A stretch of 25,275 nt of DNA from JBBIQS01 sp037442205 (GCA_037442205.1 JBBIQS010000109.1:1-25275), one strand, 5' to 3'; shown: positions 14,230 to 25,236, counted from the first letter of the stretch. Program-made: numbers and translations. The notes: generated by a model not told the origin, from the sequence alone.

Positions 14230-14865
14230 CTACTTCATCTCGGTGACGAACTGCTCGCGGCCGCGGCGGATCTTCTTGAGGTTGACCAGCCAGTCCTTCT
14301 CCGGCTCGCGGTAGCCCAGCGGCAGGATGAGCACGCTCTTGAGGCCCTTGGCGCGCAGGCCCAGCAGCTCGTCGATGCCGTTGGGGTCGAAACCCTCCAT
14401 CGGCGTGCAGTCGACGCCCTCGGCGGCGGCGGCCACCAGCGCGAAGCCCAGTCCGATGTAGGCCTGGCGAGCGGCGTGCTCGAAGTTCTCCTGCGGCGGG
14501 CGCGGCGGGTAGGAGGCCAGCAGCCGCTGGCGGTAGTTCTCCCAGCCCTCGTTGGTAAAGCCGCGCTCCTGGTTGGTCAGGTCGAACATCAGGTTGATGC
14601 GCGTCGGGGTGTAGTTGTCCCAGGCGGCGAAGACCAGCACGTGGGAGCCGTCGAGGACCTGGCCCTGGCCCCAGGCCAGGGGCTTCATCTTCTCCCGCAG
14701 CTCGCGGTTGGAGACCACGATGACCTCGAACGGCTGCAGGCCGCTGGAGGTCGGCGCCAGGCGCACCGCCTCGACGATGCGGTCGACCTTCTCCGGCGGC
14801 ACGGGCAGCTGCGGGTTCATCTTCTTGGCGGCGTAGCGCCACTTCAGCTTTTCGATGAGATCCAT
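14230..14865 (-). CDS. Nitroreductase family FMN-dependent NAD(P)H oxidoreductase
   Basis: This 211-residue cytoplasmic flavoprotein has the N-terminal motif KWRYAAKKMNP (residues 8-18), an RYAxK-type FMN-phosphate binding segment. It also has LAPTSSGLQPFEVIVVSN near 36-53, where the SSGLQP loop contacts FMN. The second FMN-binding region is represented by AYIGLGFALVAAAAEGVDCTPMEGFDP (about 135-161), followed by a GLKSVLILPLGYRE strand. The length is typical of NfsB-like enzymes, which reduce nitroaromatics, quinones or enones through FMN; the natural substrate is not known. ATG at 14865 is preceded by GAGG. The gene is divergent from the AmmeMemoRadiSam pair across 170 bp. Confidence 0.9.
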   Translation of the reverse strand: MDLIEKLKWRYAAKKMNPQLPVPPEKVDRIVEAVRLAPTSSGLQPFEVIVVSNRELREKMKPLAWGQGQVLDGSHVLVFAAWDNYTPTRINLMFDLTNQERGFTNEGWENYRQRLLASYPPRPPQENFEHAARQAYIGLGFALVAAAAEGVDCTPMEGFDPNGIDELLGLRAKGLKSVLILPLGYREPEKDWLVNLKKIRRGREQFVTEMK

Positions 14866-15035
14866 TTTTCCTCGTGAGGGTTGCCCCCCGGCGCGGAGCC
14901 CGTGTTCGCGGACGCCGCGACTGCCTGCGCGATAGCCGGCCGGGCGAATGACTACGGCCGCCGCTCGCGTTGAAATAGATGAGCGTTGGCCGTCGGCGTT
15001 GCTCCCCTCCCCCGCCGGCCAGCCCGGAGAGCCCG

Positions 15036-16100
15036 ATGGATCTCAAGCCCCCAGAGGCCCGCTACTGGCACGTCCAAGGCGACAAGGTGGTCTGCCTCGC
15101 CTGCCCGCGCGAATGCGCCCTCTCGGCGGGCCAGCACGGCTTCTGCTACGTGCGCATGAACGAAGGCGGCAAGCTCGTCAGCCTGGCCTACGGACGGCCG
15201 AACGCAGTGGCGGTGGACCCGATCGAGAAGAAGCCCCTGTTCCACTTCCTGCCGGGGACGCGAATCCTGAGCCTGGGGACGGCCGGCTGCAACCTGGGCT
15301 GCAAGTTCTGCCAGAACTGGGATCTCTCCAAAGCCCGCTCGCTGCAGATGCGGGCGATGGAGCTGCCGCCGGAGGACGTGGCGCGGCTGGCCGAGCAGGA
15401 GCAGTGCGCCTCGGTCGCCTTCACCTACAACGACCCGGCGGTATTCGTGGAGTACGCCATCGACGCCGCCAAGGCTTGCCATGAGGCCGGGCTGGCCACC
15501 GTGGCGGTCACCGCCGGCTACGTCTCCGGACAGGCGCGCGAGGACTTCTACGCGCACATGGACGCCGCCAACATCGATCTCAAGGGCTTCACCGACGGCT
15601 TCTACCAGCACCTGTGCCTGGCCCACCTCGGGCCGGTGCTGGAGACCATCGAGCACGCGGTCAAGCGCGGTGTGTGGGTGGAGCTGACCACGCTGGTGAT
15701 CCCCGGGCACAACGACAGCGAGGAGGAGCTAGCCGCCGGCGCGCGCTGGGTGGTCGAGCACCTGGGGCGCGACGTGCCGATGCACTACTCGGCCTTCCAC
15801 CCCGACTACAAGATGCTCGACGTGCCGCCCACTCCGCCTTCGACGCTGCGCAAGGCGCGCGCGATCGCCCAGGCCGAGGGGATTCGCTACGTCTACGTGG
15901 GAAACGTCGTCGACGACGAGGGCAGCGCCACCTACTGCCCCAAGTGCCACGCGCGGCTGATCGCGCGAGACTGGTTCGCGATCACCAGGAACGCCCTGGC
16001 CGGAACCAATCGATGCTTCGCCTGCGGGACGCGGATCGCCGGGACCTTCGATCGCCGGTCGCGAGAGGTCTCCAACGGGCAGCGCTACGGGCTCTTATAG
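15036..16100 (+). CDS. amrS: AmmeMemoRadiSam system radical SAM enzyme
   Basis: ATG at 15036 is preferred because GGAGA lies six bases upstream and the sequence before it (SVGRRRCSPPPP) does not look coding. The protein has 354 residues: an N-terminal cysteine motif (C20, C23, C27, C37), the radical SAM cluster C85-x3-C89-x2-C92 in GCNLGCKFCQNW, a core similar to pyruvate formate-lyase activating enzymes (NDPAVFVEYAIDAA, NIDLKGFTDGFY, VWVELTTLVIPGHNDS), and a C-terminal zinc-ribbon-like pair (CPKCH, CFACG). AmrS occurs with AMMECR1 (AmrA) and Memo (AmrB) proteins in many Bacteria and Archaea; the target and reaction are not firmly known. It is followed after 10 bp by the Memo gene, so the two form an operon. 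No amrA is present in the window. Confidence 0.93.
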   Translation: MDLKPPEARYWHVQGDKVVCLACPRECALSAGQHGFCYVRMNEGGKLVSLAYGRPNAVAVDPIEKKPLFHFLPGTRILSLGTAGCNLGCKFCQNWDLSKARSLQMRAMELPPEDVARLAEQEQCASVAFTYNDPAVFVEYAIDAAKACHEAGLATVAVTAGYVSGQAREDFYAHMDAANIDLKGFTDGFYQHLCLAHLGPVLETIEHAVKRGVWVELTTLVIPGHNDSEEELAAGARWVVEHLGRDVPMHYSAFHPDYKMLDVPPTPPSTLRKARAIAQAEGIRYVYVGNVVDDEGSATYCPKCHARLIARDWFAITRNALAGTNRCFACGTRIAGTFDRRSREVSNGQRYGLL

Positions 16101-16110
16101 AGGAGGGGAC

Positions 16111-16920
16111 ATGGAAAGCGCGCGAGAGCCAGCGGTGGCCGGGCAGTTCTACCCGGGCGAGGCCAGCGAGCTGAAGCGCCAGCTGTCGCGGCTGCTTCCA
16201 ACCGCGCGGGCGCCGGCGCCAGCCCTGGCGGTGGTCGTCCCGCACGCCGGCTGGATGTACAGCGGCGGCATCGCCGGCGAGGTCTTCTCCGAGGTCCAGG
16301 TTCCGGAGACCGCGGTGGTGCTCTGTCCCAACCACACCGGCTGGGGAGTGCGCCGCTCGCTCTGGAGCGGCGGCCCGTGGCAGTACCCCGGCGCTCAGGT
16401 CGAGATCGACCACGAGCTGCGCGAGCTGCTGCGCGACAAGGCCGGCCTGACCCTCGATTCCGAGGCCCACGAGTCGGAACATGCCATCGAGGTGCAGCTG
16501 CCCTTCCTCCAGGCGCGCAATCCGAAGGTGCGCGTGGTCCCGATCTGCTTTTCGGACGCCAACGCCCTGGAGTGCGTTGCCACCGGCGAAGGCATCGCCC
16601 AGGCCATCCGCGAGAGCGGACGCAAGGTGCTGCTGGTGGCCAGCAGCGACATGTCCCACTACATCAGCGCCGAGCGGGCCAAGAAGCTCGACGCCCTGGC
16701 CCTGGAGCGGGTCGAGGCGCTCGATCCCGAGGGGCTGCACCGGGTGGTCCGCGAGCAGGGCATCACCATGTGCGGCTACATCCCCACCGCGACGGTGCTG
16801 GCCGCCGCCAAGGCGCTGGGAGCCAAGTCGGCGCAGCTGGTGCGCTACGGCAACTCGGGAGAGGCCAGCGGAGACTTCCAGCGGGTGGTCGGGTACGCGG
16901 GCCTGATCATCCGCAACTGA
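16111..16920 (+). CDS. amrB: AmmeMemoRadiSam system protein B (Memo family)
   Basis: This 269-residue protein matches Memo proteins throughout: an REPAVAGQFYP start (residues 5-14), VVVPHAGWMYSGGIAG (41-56) with His45 as a probable metal ligand, VVLCPNHTGWG, EHAIEVQLPFLQ, and LLVASSDMSHYIS with Asp and His near residue 180. Memo resembles non-haem iron dioxygenases of the LigB type, and metal-dependent redox activity has been proposed. ATG at 16111 has a strong GAGGAGGGG ribosome binding site. It lies 10 bp after amrS, which supports joint function. The system's third usual member, AMMECR1, is neither fused here nor adjacent. Confidence 0.93.
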   Translation: MESAREPAVAGQFYPGEASELKRQLSRLLPTARAPAPALAVVVPHAGWMYSGGIAGEVFSEVQVPETAVVLCPNHTGWGVRRSLWSGGPWQYPGAQVEIDHELRELLRDKAGLTLDSEAHESEHAIEVQLPFLQARNPKVRVVPICFSDANALECVATGEGIAQAIRESGRKVLLVASSDMSHYISAERAKKLDALALERVEALDPEGLHRVVREQGITMCGYIPTATVLAAAKALGAKSAQLVRYGNSGEASGDFQRVVGYAGLIIRN

Positions 16921-16971
16921 GCGGCCGAGGGCCGTGCCGCCGCCGAACGAGGATGCTAGATTGCGCCGGTC

Positions 16972-18075
16972 TTGAAGCGCGCCGAGATCATCGTGGTTGG
17001 AGGAGGCATCGCCGGGCTGTCGGCGGCCTATCACCTGGCGCGCTCGGGCGAGCGGGTGACGCTCCTCGAGCGCGAGCCGTTTCTGGCGTCGCACAGCTCG
17101 GGCCGCAACGCCGCCATCTTCCGGCTGCTCGACCTCTCCGCCGGCGTCCTCGACCTCGCCCTGCGCAGCGCCCAGATCCTCGACGGCCTGCTCCCCGATT
17201 CCCAGGGCGGCTGGCTGCGCCGCTGCGGGATGCTCTACCTGGGGCGCACTTCGCAGCCGCTGGATCCTCTGCTGGCGCTGGCGCGGGAGCGGAAGCTGAG
17301 CCACCGCCTCTTCGACCGCAAGGAGCTGGCCAGGCTGGCGCCGGAGCTGGCCGATGGCGATGCGCGCGTGGGGCTGCTGGCGAAGGGCGACGGCATCCTC
17401 GACATCCACGCGATGACCAGCGCGCTCGCGGCTGCGGCCCGGGCGGCCGGCGCGGCGATTCGCACCGGCGCTTCGGTCGACGAGATCCAGGCGCGCGGTG
17501 CCCGGGCGGCCGGGGTCAGGCTGGCGGGCGGAGAGACGCTCGACGCCGACGCGGTGGTGATCGCCGCCGGGGCCTGGGCGGGTCGGATGGGCGCGGCTGC
17601 CGGCGCGGCGCTTCCGCTGACGCCGATGAGGCGCCATCTCGCCCTGCTCGAATCCAAGCGGCCGATCTCACCTGAGAAACCGGTCGTGTGGGCCATCGAC
17701 GACGAGGCCTACTACCGGCCCGAGTCCGGCGGCGTGTTGGCCAGCCCCTGCGACGAGGGCTCCTTCGAGCCCTGCCTGCCTCCGGAATCGCCGGCGGCCC
17801 TGGAGCTGCTGGCCGAGAAGCTGGGGAGACTGGCGCCTCCGCTGGCACAGGCCGGGGTGCGGCGCTCCTGGGCGTGCCTGCGGACCTTCGCCCCGGATCG
17901 CGCGCTGGTCTGCGGCGAGGATCCGAGGATCTCGCAGCTCTTCTGGCTCGCCGGGCTGGGCGGGCACGGCATGACCGCGGGAGTCGCCGCCGGCGAGGTG
18001 CTGGCGGCGCTCGTGCGAGGGAGCGGGCATCCGCTGGCGCACCACTTCGCGCCGGCGCGGCTCCTCGCTCCCTAA
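16972..18075 (+). CDS. DAO-family FAD-dependent oxidoreductase (amine or D-amino acid dehydrogenase-like)
   Basis: This 367-residue protein begins with a Rossmann FAD motif (IIVVGGGIAGLSAAYHLA, GGGIAG at 10-15) and the E-rich second strand VTLLERE. HSSGRNAA at about 42-49 resembles the FAD-contact segment of D-arginine dehydrogenase-like proteins. Near the C-terminus, RTFAPDRALVCGEDP and FWLAGLGGHGMTAGVAAGEVLA form the usual DAO closing motif. These enzymes oxidise amines or amino acids and pass electrons to a quinone or to oxygen; the substrate is not predictable. The start is TTG at 16972, the first in-frame codon before the FAD motif, with only a distant GAGG, so it is moderately certain. 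The gene follows amrB by 51 bp and may be cotranscribed. Confidence 0.85.
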   Translation: MKRAEIIVVGGGIAGLSAAYHLARSGERVTLLEREPFLASHSSGRNAAIFRLLDLSAGVLDLALRSAQILDGLLPDSQGGWLRRCGMLYLGRTSQPLDPLLALARERKLSHRLFDRKELARLAPELADGDARVGLLAKGDGILDIHAMTSALAAAARAAGAAIRTGASVDEIQARGARAAGVRLAGGETLDADAVVIAAGAWAGRMGAAAGAALPLTPMRRHLALLESKRPISPEKPVVWAIDDEAYYRPESGGVLASPCDEGSFEPCLPPESPAALELLAEKLGRLAPPLAQAGVRRSWACLRTFAPDRALVCGEDPRISQLFWLAGLGGHGMTAGVAAGEVLAALVRGSGHPLAHHFAPARLLAP

Positions 18076-18090
18076 TGACTCGGGCGGCTT

Positions 18091-18174
18091 CCGTTCGCCC
18101 CGAGCGGAGGCCGAGCCTGCCGAGGTCGAAGGGACCTCAGCTCCGCCTGCCCTGAGCCCGTCGAAGGGCTCGGG
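18091..18174. repeat. Cluster of three hairpins between convergent genes
   Basis: Three stems occur in a row: 18091-18097 with 18101-18107 (one G-T pair), GAGGTC at 18122-18127 with GACCTC at 18133-18138, and 18151-18159 with 18166-18174 around a GTCGAA loop. The third resembles the dispersed palindrome containing GAGCC.GTCGAAGGGCTC seen in many environmental bacterial genomes. The cluster starts 15 bp after the oxidoreductase stop and ends 11 bp before the regulator's stop, so it is well placed as a bidirectional terminator, though it lacks T-runs. Confidence 0.55.
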
Positions 18175-18185
18175 CTGACCTGGCC

Positions 18186-20796
<2,611 letters not shown>

Positions 20797-20941
20797 TCAT
20801 CCCTCGCGGCCCGCCGGCCCGTCTGCCTTCGTCCGAACTTCCGCCCGCTCGAGCTGCCGCGTTTCCGCCGCGTGACCATCCGCCGCCCGGGCGTCACGCT
20901 TTTGTAACAGCCAGCAGGCCGCTCTGCCGGGAAATCTCAAT

Positions 20942-21001
20942 GGGGACCGGGCCTTTGCCGGTTGGCACGCCACTTGAGATATCTCAGGGCGCTCGGTCCC
21001 C
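20942..21001. promoter_or_regulatory. Inverted repeat and 12-bp palindrome around the sigma-54 promoter
   Basis: GGGGACCGGGC (20942-20952) and GCTCGGTCCCC (20991-21001) are inverted copies with one mismatch that bracket the promoter. Between them TGAGATATCTCA (20975-20986) is a perfect 12-bp palindrome overlapping the -12 element. Its TTGAG-N4-CTCAG form also has the geometry of a CRP/FNR-type site, although the fifth base differs from the FNR consensus. Either could be an operator for a repressor or activator of the chaperone-hemN unit. Confidence 0.5.
20962..20978 (+). promoter_or_regulatory. Candidate sigma-54 promoter for the torD-like/hemN unit
   Basis: TTGGCACG (20962-20969), four bases, then TTGAG (20974-20978) fits the TTGGCACG-N4-TTGCW consensus at every position except the C of the -12 GC, which is A. 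Spacing is exact. Transcription would start near 20989, about 22 bp before the chaperone start codon. It lies in the divergent region next to a sigma-54 activator and its kinase, which strengthens the call. The -12 mismatch may weaken the promoter. Confidence 0.65.
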
Positions 21002-21010
21002 TGAGGGTCC

Positions 21011-21616
21011 ATGATCGCCCTTCCCCGCATGCATGCCCGCGCCGATGACCTGTCGGCGTTCCATGCGGGGAGGGCGGTCATGTACCAAGTCTTCTTCCAG
21101 CTCTTCTGCCAGCCGCCTGGGCCCGCGGATCTCGAGAAAGCGCGCGAGGGAGTCGAGGCGCTGCCGGCGCTGGCGGCGGCCGAGGGTCTGCGCCAGGCGC
21201 TGGCCAACCCGGGAGCGTCAGAGGCCCAGCAGGAGTTCGACACCCTCTTCTCGGGCGAGCTGCCCAAGATCAGCCTCAATTGCCGGACCCCTGCCGACAA
21301 AGTGCGCGAGCAGGCGTTCGCCGCCGCCCAGCTCCGCTCGACGCCCAGGACCGTCGGCGAGCTGGAGGTCTTGTGGCTGCTGGCCGACCGCACGGCGCAG
21401 GCGCTGCTCGACAAGCAGATCTCGGAGGCCGCCAGCTACAGCGACCTCCAGGGGCGTTTCCTCGCCTCGCACGCGGGCGAGTGCCTGCTGTGCCTGTCGC
21501 AGGCTCTGCGGCAGAGCGCGGCGACATTTTACGCCCAGGTGGGCGTTGCATTGGGCCTGCTGGTGGAGGATGACTTGGCGTTGCTCGGCTATCCAGAGAC
21601 GGAGCCAAGCGCCTGA
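21011..21616 (+). CDS. TorD/DmsD-like molybdoenzyme maturation chaperone
   Basis: This 201-residue, mostly helical cytoplasmic protein has the family layout: an N-terminal helix with an Arg and aromatic residues (HAGRAVMYQVFFQLFCQPP), a central QQEFDTLFSGELPK segment, and the C-terminal helices DLQGRFLASHAGECLLCLSQALRQ and ATFYAQVGVALGLLVEDDLALLG, where FL..H is typical. TorD-type chaperones bind the twin-arginine signal of a molybdopterin oxidoreductase and hold it until the cofactor is inserted. The client enzyme is not in the window. ATG at 21011 (GAGG nearby) keeps the first helix whole. ATG at 21080 has a stronger ribosome binding site (GGGGAGGG) and would give 178 residues, so the start is open. 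HemN follows after 45 bp. Confidence 0.75.
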   Translation: MIALPRMHARADDLSAFHAGRAVMYQVFFQLFCQPPGPADLEKAREGVEALPALAAAEGLRQALANPGASEAQQEFDTLFSGELPKISLNCRTPADKVREQAFAAAQLRSTPRTVGELEVLWLLADRTAQALLDKQISEAASYSDLQGRFLASHAGECLLCLSQALRQSAATFYAQVGVALGLLVEDDLALLGYPETEPSA

Positions 21617-21661
21617 GTTTCCTCGAAGCAGCGGGCCACCGCAGTCTGAGAGACGACACCC

Positions 21662-23017
21662 ATGTTCGAGTTCCCTGAGCCCTCGGAAGAGCTGGTCCGC
21701 CGCTACGAAGTGGCCGCGCCCCGCTACACCAGCTACCCCACCGCGCCGGAGTGGAAGCACGAGTTCGGCAGCGACGACTACGCCGCCCGCCTGCGCCAGG
21801 CCGCCCAGTCGCCCCAGCTGCCGCTGTCGGTCTACGTCCACCTGCCGTTCTGCAAGGAGATGTGCACCTACTGCGGCTGCAACGTGGTGATCACCAAGGA
21901 CCAGACGAAGGCCGACAAGTACCTCGACCACGTGGTGCGTGAGATCGAGCTGGCGGCGGGGCTGCTCGGAGAGCGGCGGCAGCTGGCGCAGATCCACTGG
22001 GGCGGCGGCACGCCCACCTTCCTCGACGAGAAGCAGATCGAGCGGCTGTGGAAGGCGATCACCACGCACTTCAAGGTGCTGCCCGACGCCGAGGTGGCGA
22101 TCGAGATCGACCCGGTGGTCACCACCCGCAAGCAGCTGGAATTGCTGCGCTCCCTGGGCTTCAGCCGGCTGTCGATGGGAGTGCAGGACTTCGATTCCTC
22201 GGTGCAGCAGGCGGTCAACCGCATCCAGCCGGCCGAGGACACCAAGGCCCTGCTCGACTTCGCCCGCACCCTGGGCTTCTCGGGCGTGAACTTCGACCTG
22301 ATCTACGGCCTGCCCCACCAGCACACCGAGAGCTGGGCCAGGAGCCTGGAGAAGATCATCGCCATGCGGCCGGACCGGCTGGCGGTCTACTCCTTCGCCT
22401 TCCTGCCCGACAAGCTGACGCACCAGCGGCGCATCCAGAAGGAGTGGCTGCCGACCGGGATGACCAAGCTCGGGCTGTTCCTGCAGGCCTACAAGACCTT
22501 CGTCTCCGCCGGCTACCGGCCGATCGGCATGGACCACTTCGCCCTGCCCGAGGACGAGCTGTCGCGGGCCCAGGCCAAGCGCGTCTTGGGGCGCAACTTC
22601 CAGGGCTACACCGTCAAGGCCGCCCAGGACACGGTGGCCTTCGGCGCCACCGGGATCAGCGACGTCGCCGGGGCGCTGGCCCAGAGCGTGCGCCCGCTGG
22701 GCAAGTACTACGAGGCCATCGAGGCCGGCCGCTTCGCCACCGAGCGCGGCATCGGGCTGACCGAGGACGACCAGCGCCGCCGCCAGGTCATCAACCAGCT
22801 GATGTGCAACTTCTGGGTCGACCTGGGCAGCGACGGCTACTTCGACCGCGAGCTGGCCGAGCTGCAGCCCCACCAGAAGGACGGGCTGGTCAAGATCGAC
22901 GGCACTCAGGTCGAGCTCACTACCCTCGGCCGGCTCTTCGTCCGCAACGTGGCCATGGTCTTCGACGCCTACCTGCGCCGCGAGGGCGGACACAAGATGT
23001 TCTCGCGCACGGTCTAG
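21662..23017 (+). CDS. hemN: Oxygen-independent coproporphyrinogen III oxidase
   Basis: This 451-residue radical SAM enzyme converts coproporphyrinogen III to protoporphyrinogen IX without oxygen, using two SAM molecules, in the cytoplasm. Features specific to true HemN rather than HemW are the N-terminal RYTSYPTAP (residues 21-29) and the cluster motif C64-x3-C68-x2-C71-x-C73 (HLPFCKEMCTYCGC), which includes the extra fourth Cys. IHWGGGTPTF, SRLSMGVQDFD, NFDLIYGLPHQ, GMDHFALPEDEL and FQGYTV are also in place. The length is normal. It probably shares a transcript with the TorD-like gene and supplies haem for the cytochromes assembled by the downstream ResB/CcsA system. The ribosome binding site is weak, so coupling to the preceding gene is possible. 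Confidence 0.96.
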   Translation: MFEFPEPSEELVRRYEVAAPRYTSYPTAPEWKHEFGSDDYAARLRQAAQSPQLPLSVYVHLPFCKEMCTYCGCNVVITKDQTKADKYLDHVVREIELAAGLLGERRQLAQIHWGGGTPTFLDEKQIERLWKAITTHFKVLPDAEVAIEIDPVVTTRKQLELLRSLGFSRLSMGVQDFDSSVQQAVNRIQPAEDTKALLDFARTLGFSGVNFDLIYGLPHQHTESWARSLEKIIAMRPDRLAVYSFAFLPDKLTHQRRIQKEWLPTGMTKLGLFLQAYKTFVSAGYRPIGMDHFALPEDELSRAQAKRVLGRNFQGYTVKAAQDTVAFGATGISDVAGALAQSVRPLGKYYEAIEAGRFATERGIGLTEDDQRRRQVINQLMCNFWVDLGSDGYFDRELAELQPHQKDGLVKIDGTQVELTTLGRLFVRNVAMVFDAYLRREGGHKMFSRTV

Positions 23018-23322
23018 GCTCGCTCGACCGCGCCCTCGCCGGGCCCGTCTCCCCGCACTCCCGCTGAGCTCTTCTCCGGAAATGCCCGGCCGGCCGGGGT
23101 GCGCCCGCCAGCCGGCTAGGCAGGGGTTCACCTTCGCGAACCGGCGATCGGCATCCCCCGCCTGAGGTGATCCATGCCTGCTCGGCCGCTTTGGGTTACC
23201 GCCAGGCGACCGGACGTTACCTCGGCGACACATTCCGGCTCGCGGCGTATACTGCGCGCCCCTTGAAGCTCTGGGAAGGCCGGGGCATGCAGCTTGCTAT
23301 TCGCCCGGCCTTGGAGAGTCCA
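23018..23322. other. Intergenic region between hemN and resB
   Basis: No gene is supported in these 305 bp. The resB frame is open back to 23167, but that extension lies over the predicted promoter and does not resemble ResB. A perfect 14-bp palindrome (CCCGGCC/GGCCGGG, 23085-23098) lies 68 bp after the hemN stop and may be part of a terminator, although no T-run follows. The sigma-70-like promoter is at 23225-23253. Confidence 0.5.
23225..23253 (+). promoter_or_regulatory. Candidate sigma-70 promoter of resB
   Basis: GCGACA (23225-23230) matches four of six -35 positions, and TATACT (23248-23253) matches five of six -10 positions, with a 17-bp spacer. The start of transcription would be near 23260, about 60 bp before the chosen ATG. 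It is one of the few TATA-like elements in a very GC-rich stretch. It implies that resB can be expressed independently of hemN. Confidence 0.6.
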
Positions 23323-25233
23323 ATGCCCTCGATCGCCTCAGAAGCTGTGCTCCCTCAGACCCCCACCCAGGCGCCCTCCCGAGGTGAAGCTCGCCTCATC
23401 ACCCTGCTCACCGCCGGGCCCTACCTTTTGGGGGTGTTGCTGCAGTTCTTCATTCCCCCCGGGCCGCTGCCGCTGGTCTTCGGCAGCCTGGTCGTCGGCG
23501 TGGGGCTGACCGCGGTGGCGATGGCGGTCAAGGGCCGCTTCCGCACGGTGATCGGCGGCTTCAAGCTGGCGACCACGGTGCTGGCGGTGCTGTCGGTGGC
23601 CTCGGCGCTGGGCACCCTGATCCTCCAGGGCAAGCCGGCGCAGTTCTACATGATGTCCTACGGCGCTTTCGCCCCGATCATCCGCCTGCTGCGGCTGGAC
23701 GACATCTTTCACAGCGTCCCCTTCGCCGGGACGATGGGCGTGCTCATCGCCGGGCTGACCGTCTCGGCGCTGGTGCGCTTCCCGCTGACCATCCGCAACT
23801 GCGGATTCTTCCTGGTCCACCTGGGGATCATCACCAGCCTCGCCGGCGCCGGGCTGTCGGCGCTGTTCTCGGTCAAGGGGCGCGTCGACCTGCGGATCGG
23901 CCAGGAGGTCAACGCGGTCACCGTCACCAAGAACGGCCCGCTGGCGGTGCGCGGCGACGGCAAGGGGATGGGCACGCTCTCCGAGGGCGAGCAGCTGCCC
24001 CTGGGCGCCTCACTGGCCCTGTCGCAGTTCGACGTCGACCGCTACAAGGAGCGGCTGGGAGTCTCGCTCTACATGCCCGACAAGATGGGCAAGGGCTACG
24101 AGCTGAAGACCACCTTCGACAACGAGGCCGGGATCAAGCACCGGCTGCCGCAGGGCTCCTGGTTCCGCATCAAGAGCTACTACCCCGACCTGACCCTCAA
24201 GGAGCGGCTGGTGGAGGCCCCCGGCGGCACCCCGGCGCTGCGGCTGTCGATGGACGGCCAGGAGCTGGCCCTGGTGGCCGGCGAGAGCGAGCGCGCCGAC
24301 TCGCTCGACGGCAAGACGGTGGTCCTGTTCGGCAAGTCCCGCCCGGCGATCAAGCTCGACGGCCCGCTGCACACCCTCAAGTCGGACAGCGGCGAGACGA
24401 TGGCGGTCAAGGTCGGCCAGACGGTCAAGCTCGCCGGAACCGAGGTCAAGGTCCTCAACTACATCCCGCACTTCACCTACGACCTGGCCACCAAGCAGGC
24501 CAAGAACCTCAGCGACAAGCCGATGAACCCGGCGCTGGAGGTCGAGGCCAAGGGCAGCACCCAGTGGCTGTTCGCCAACATGCCCGAATACAACCACGGC
24601 AAAGTCGGCGTGGGGCTGACCTACCTCTTCGCCCCCGAGGGCGGCGAGGGCAGCGCCGAGACGGTGGTGGCGGTCAGCGCCGACGAGAAGACCGCGCTGG
24701 TCAAGACCGCCGAGGGCGAGAAGACCGTCCCGCTGTCCGAGGGGCTGCAGCTGGGCGCGGCCAGGCTGGGGGCGCTGATCGCCTCGGCCAAGGTGGACCG
24801 CACTCCCGGCACCGCCAGCCAGGAGCCGAACAAGCCGGCGGTGATGATCGAGCTGGCCGACAACAGCGGCGAGGTCCGCGACCAGCTGCTGATGGGCAAC
24901 GCCCAGGACGCGATCCGGGTCCCGGACAACGGGATGCTGGTGTTCGAGTCGCGCGGCAACGACGTCAAGACCTTCCGCAGCCACGTCACCGTGGCCCGCG
25001 GGATGGAGGCCAAGCAGGAAACCATCGCCGTCAACGACCCGCTGGAGGTCGGCGGCTGGATGCTCTACCAGGTGAACTTCGATCCCAAGGACCCCAGCTA
25101 CTCCGGGCTGGAGGCGGTGCGCGACCCGGGCGTCAGCTGGGTCTTCGCCGGGTTCGCCTTCCTGTTCTTTGGCGTCGCCTACATGACCTACATCGCGCCG
25201 CGCATGAAGCAGCCGGTGCGCCGGGAGGCCTAA
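23323..25233 (+). CDS. resB: Cytochrome c biogenesis protein ResB (system II)
   Basis: ATG at 23323 follows GGAGAG with a suitable spacing and gives 636 residues. ATG at 23287 is an alternative, and the open frame further up overlaps the promoter. The protein has four or five N-terminal membrane segments (about residues 25-210), including IRNCGFFLVHLGIITSLAGAGLSALF, which is typical of ResB. A large periplasmic region of about 380 residues follows, then a final membrane helix (VSWVFAGFAFLFFGVAYMTYIAP). ResB works with CcsA/ResC to move haem across the membrane and attach it to CxxCH motifs of apocytochromes c. The periplasmic region is long for the family and rich in short beta segments. The likely ccsA gene begins four bases after the stop codon, forming an operon. 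Confidence 0.88.
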   Translation: MPSIASEAVLPQTPTQAPSRGEARLITLLTAGPYLLGVLLQFFIPPGPLPLVFGSLVVGVGLTAVAMAVKGRFRTVIGGFKLATTVLAVLSVASALGTLILQGKPAQFYMMSYGAFAPIIRLLRLDDIFHSVPFAGTMGVLIAGLTVSALVRFPLTIRNCGFFLVHLGIITSLAGAGLSALFSVKGRVDLRIGQEVNAVTVTKNGPLAVRGDGKGMGTLSEGEQLPLGASLALSQFDVDRYKERLGVSLYMPDKMGKGYELKTTFDNEAGIKHRLPQGSWFRIKSYYPDLTLKERLVEAPGGTPALRLSMDGQELALVAGESERADSLDGKTVVLFGKSRPAIKLDGPLHTLKSDSGETMAVKVGQTVKLAGTEVKVLNYIPHFTYDLATKQAKNLSDKPMNPALEVEAKGSTQWLFANMPEYNHGKVGVGLTYLFAPEGGEGSAETVVAVSADEKTALVKTAEGEKTVPLSEGLQLGAARLGALIASAKVDRTPGTASQEPNKPAVMIELADNSGEVRDQLLMGNAQDAIRVPDNGMLVFESRGNDVKTFRSHVTVARGMEAKQETIAVNDPLEVGGWMLYQVNFDPKDPSYSGLEAVRDPGVSWVFAGFAFLFFGVAYMTYIAPRMKQPVRREA

Positions 25234-25236
25234 ACC

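Noticed and set aside
20974..20987. FNR binding site
   Set aside because: TTGAG-N4-CTCAG has the right geometry, but the fifth base of each half-site differs from the TTGAT consensus and the element overlaps the sigma-54 -12 region. It is kept only as a palindrome of unknown role.
23167..23322. 52-residue N-terminal extension of ResB from GTG 23167
   Set aside because: It lies across the predicted sigma-70 promoter and has no family resemblance. ATG 23323 has a proper ribosome binding site.
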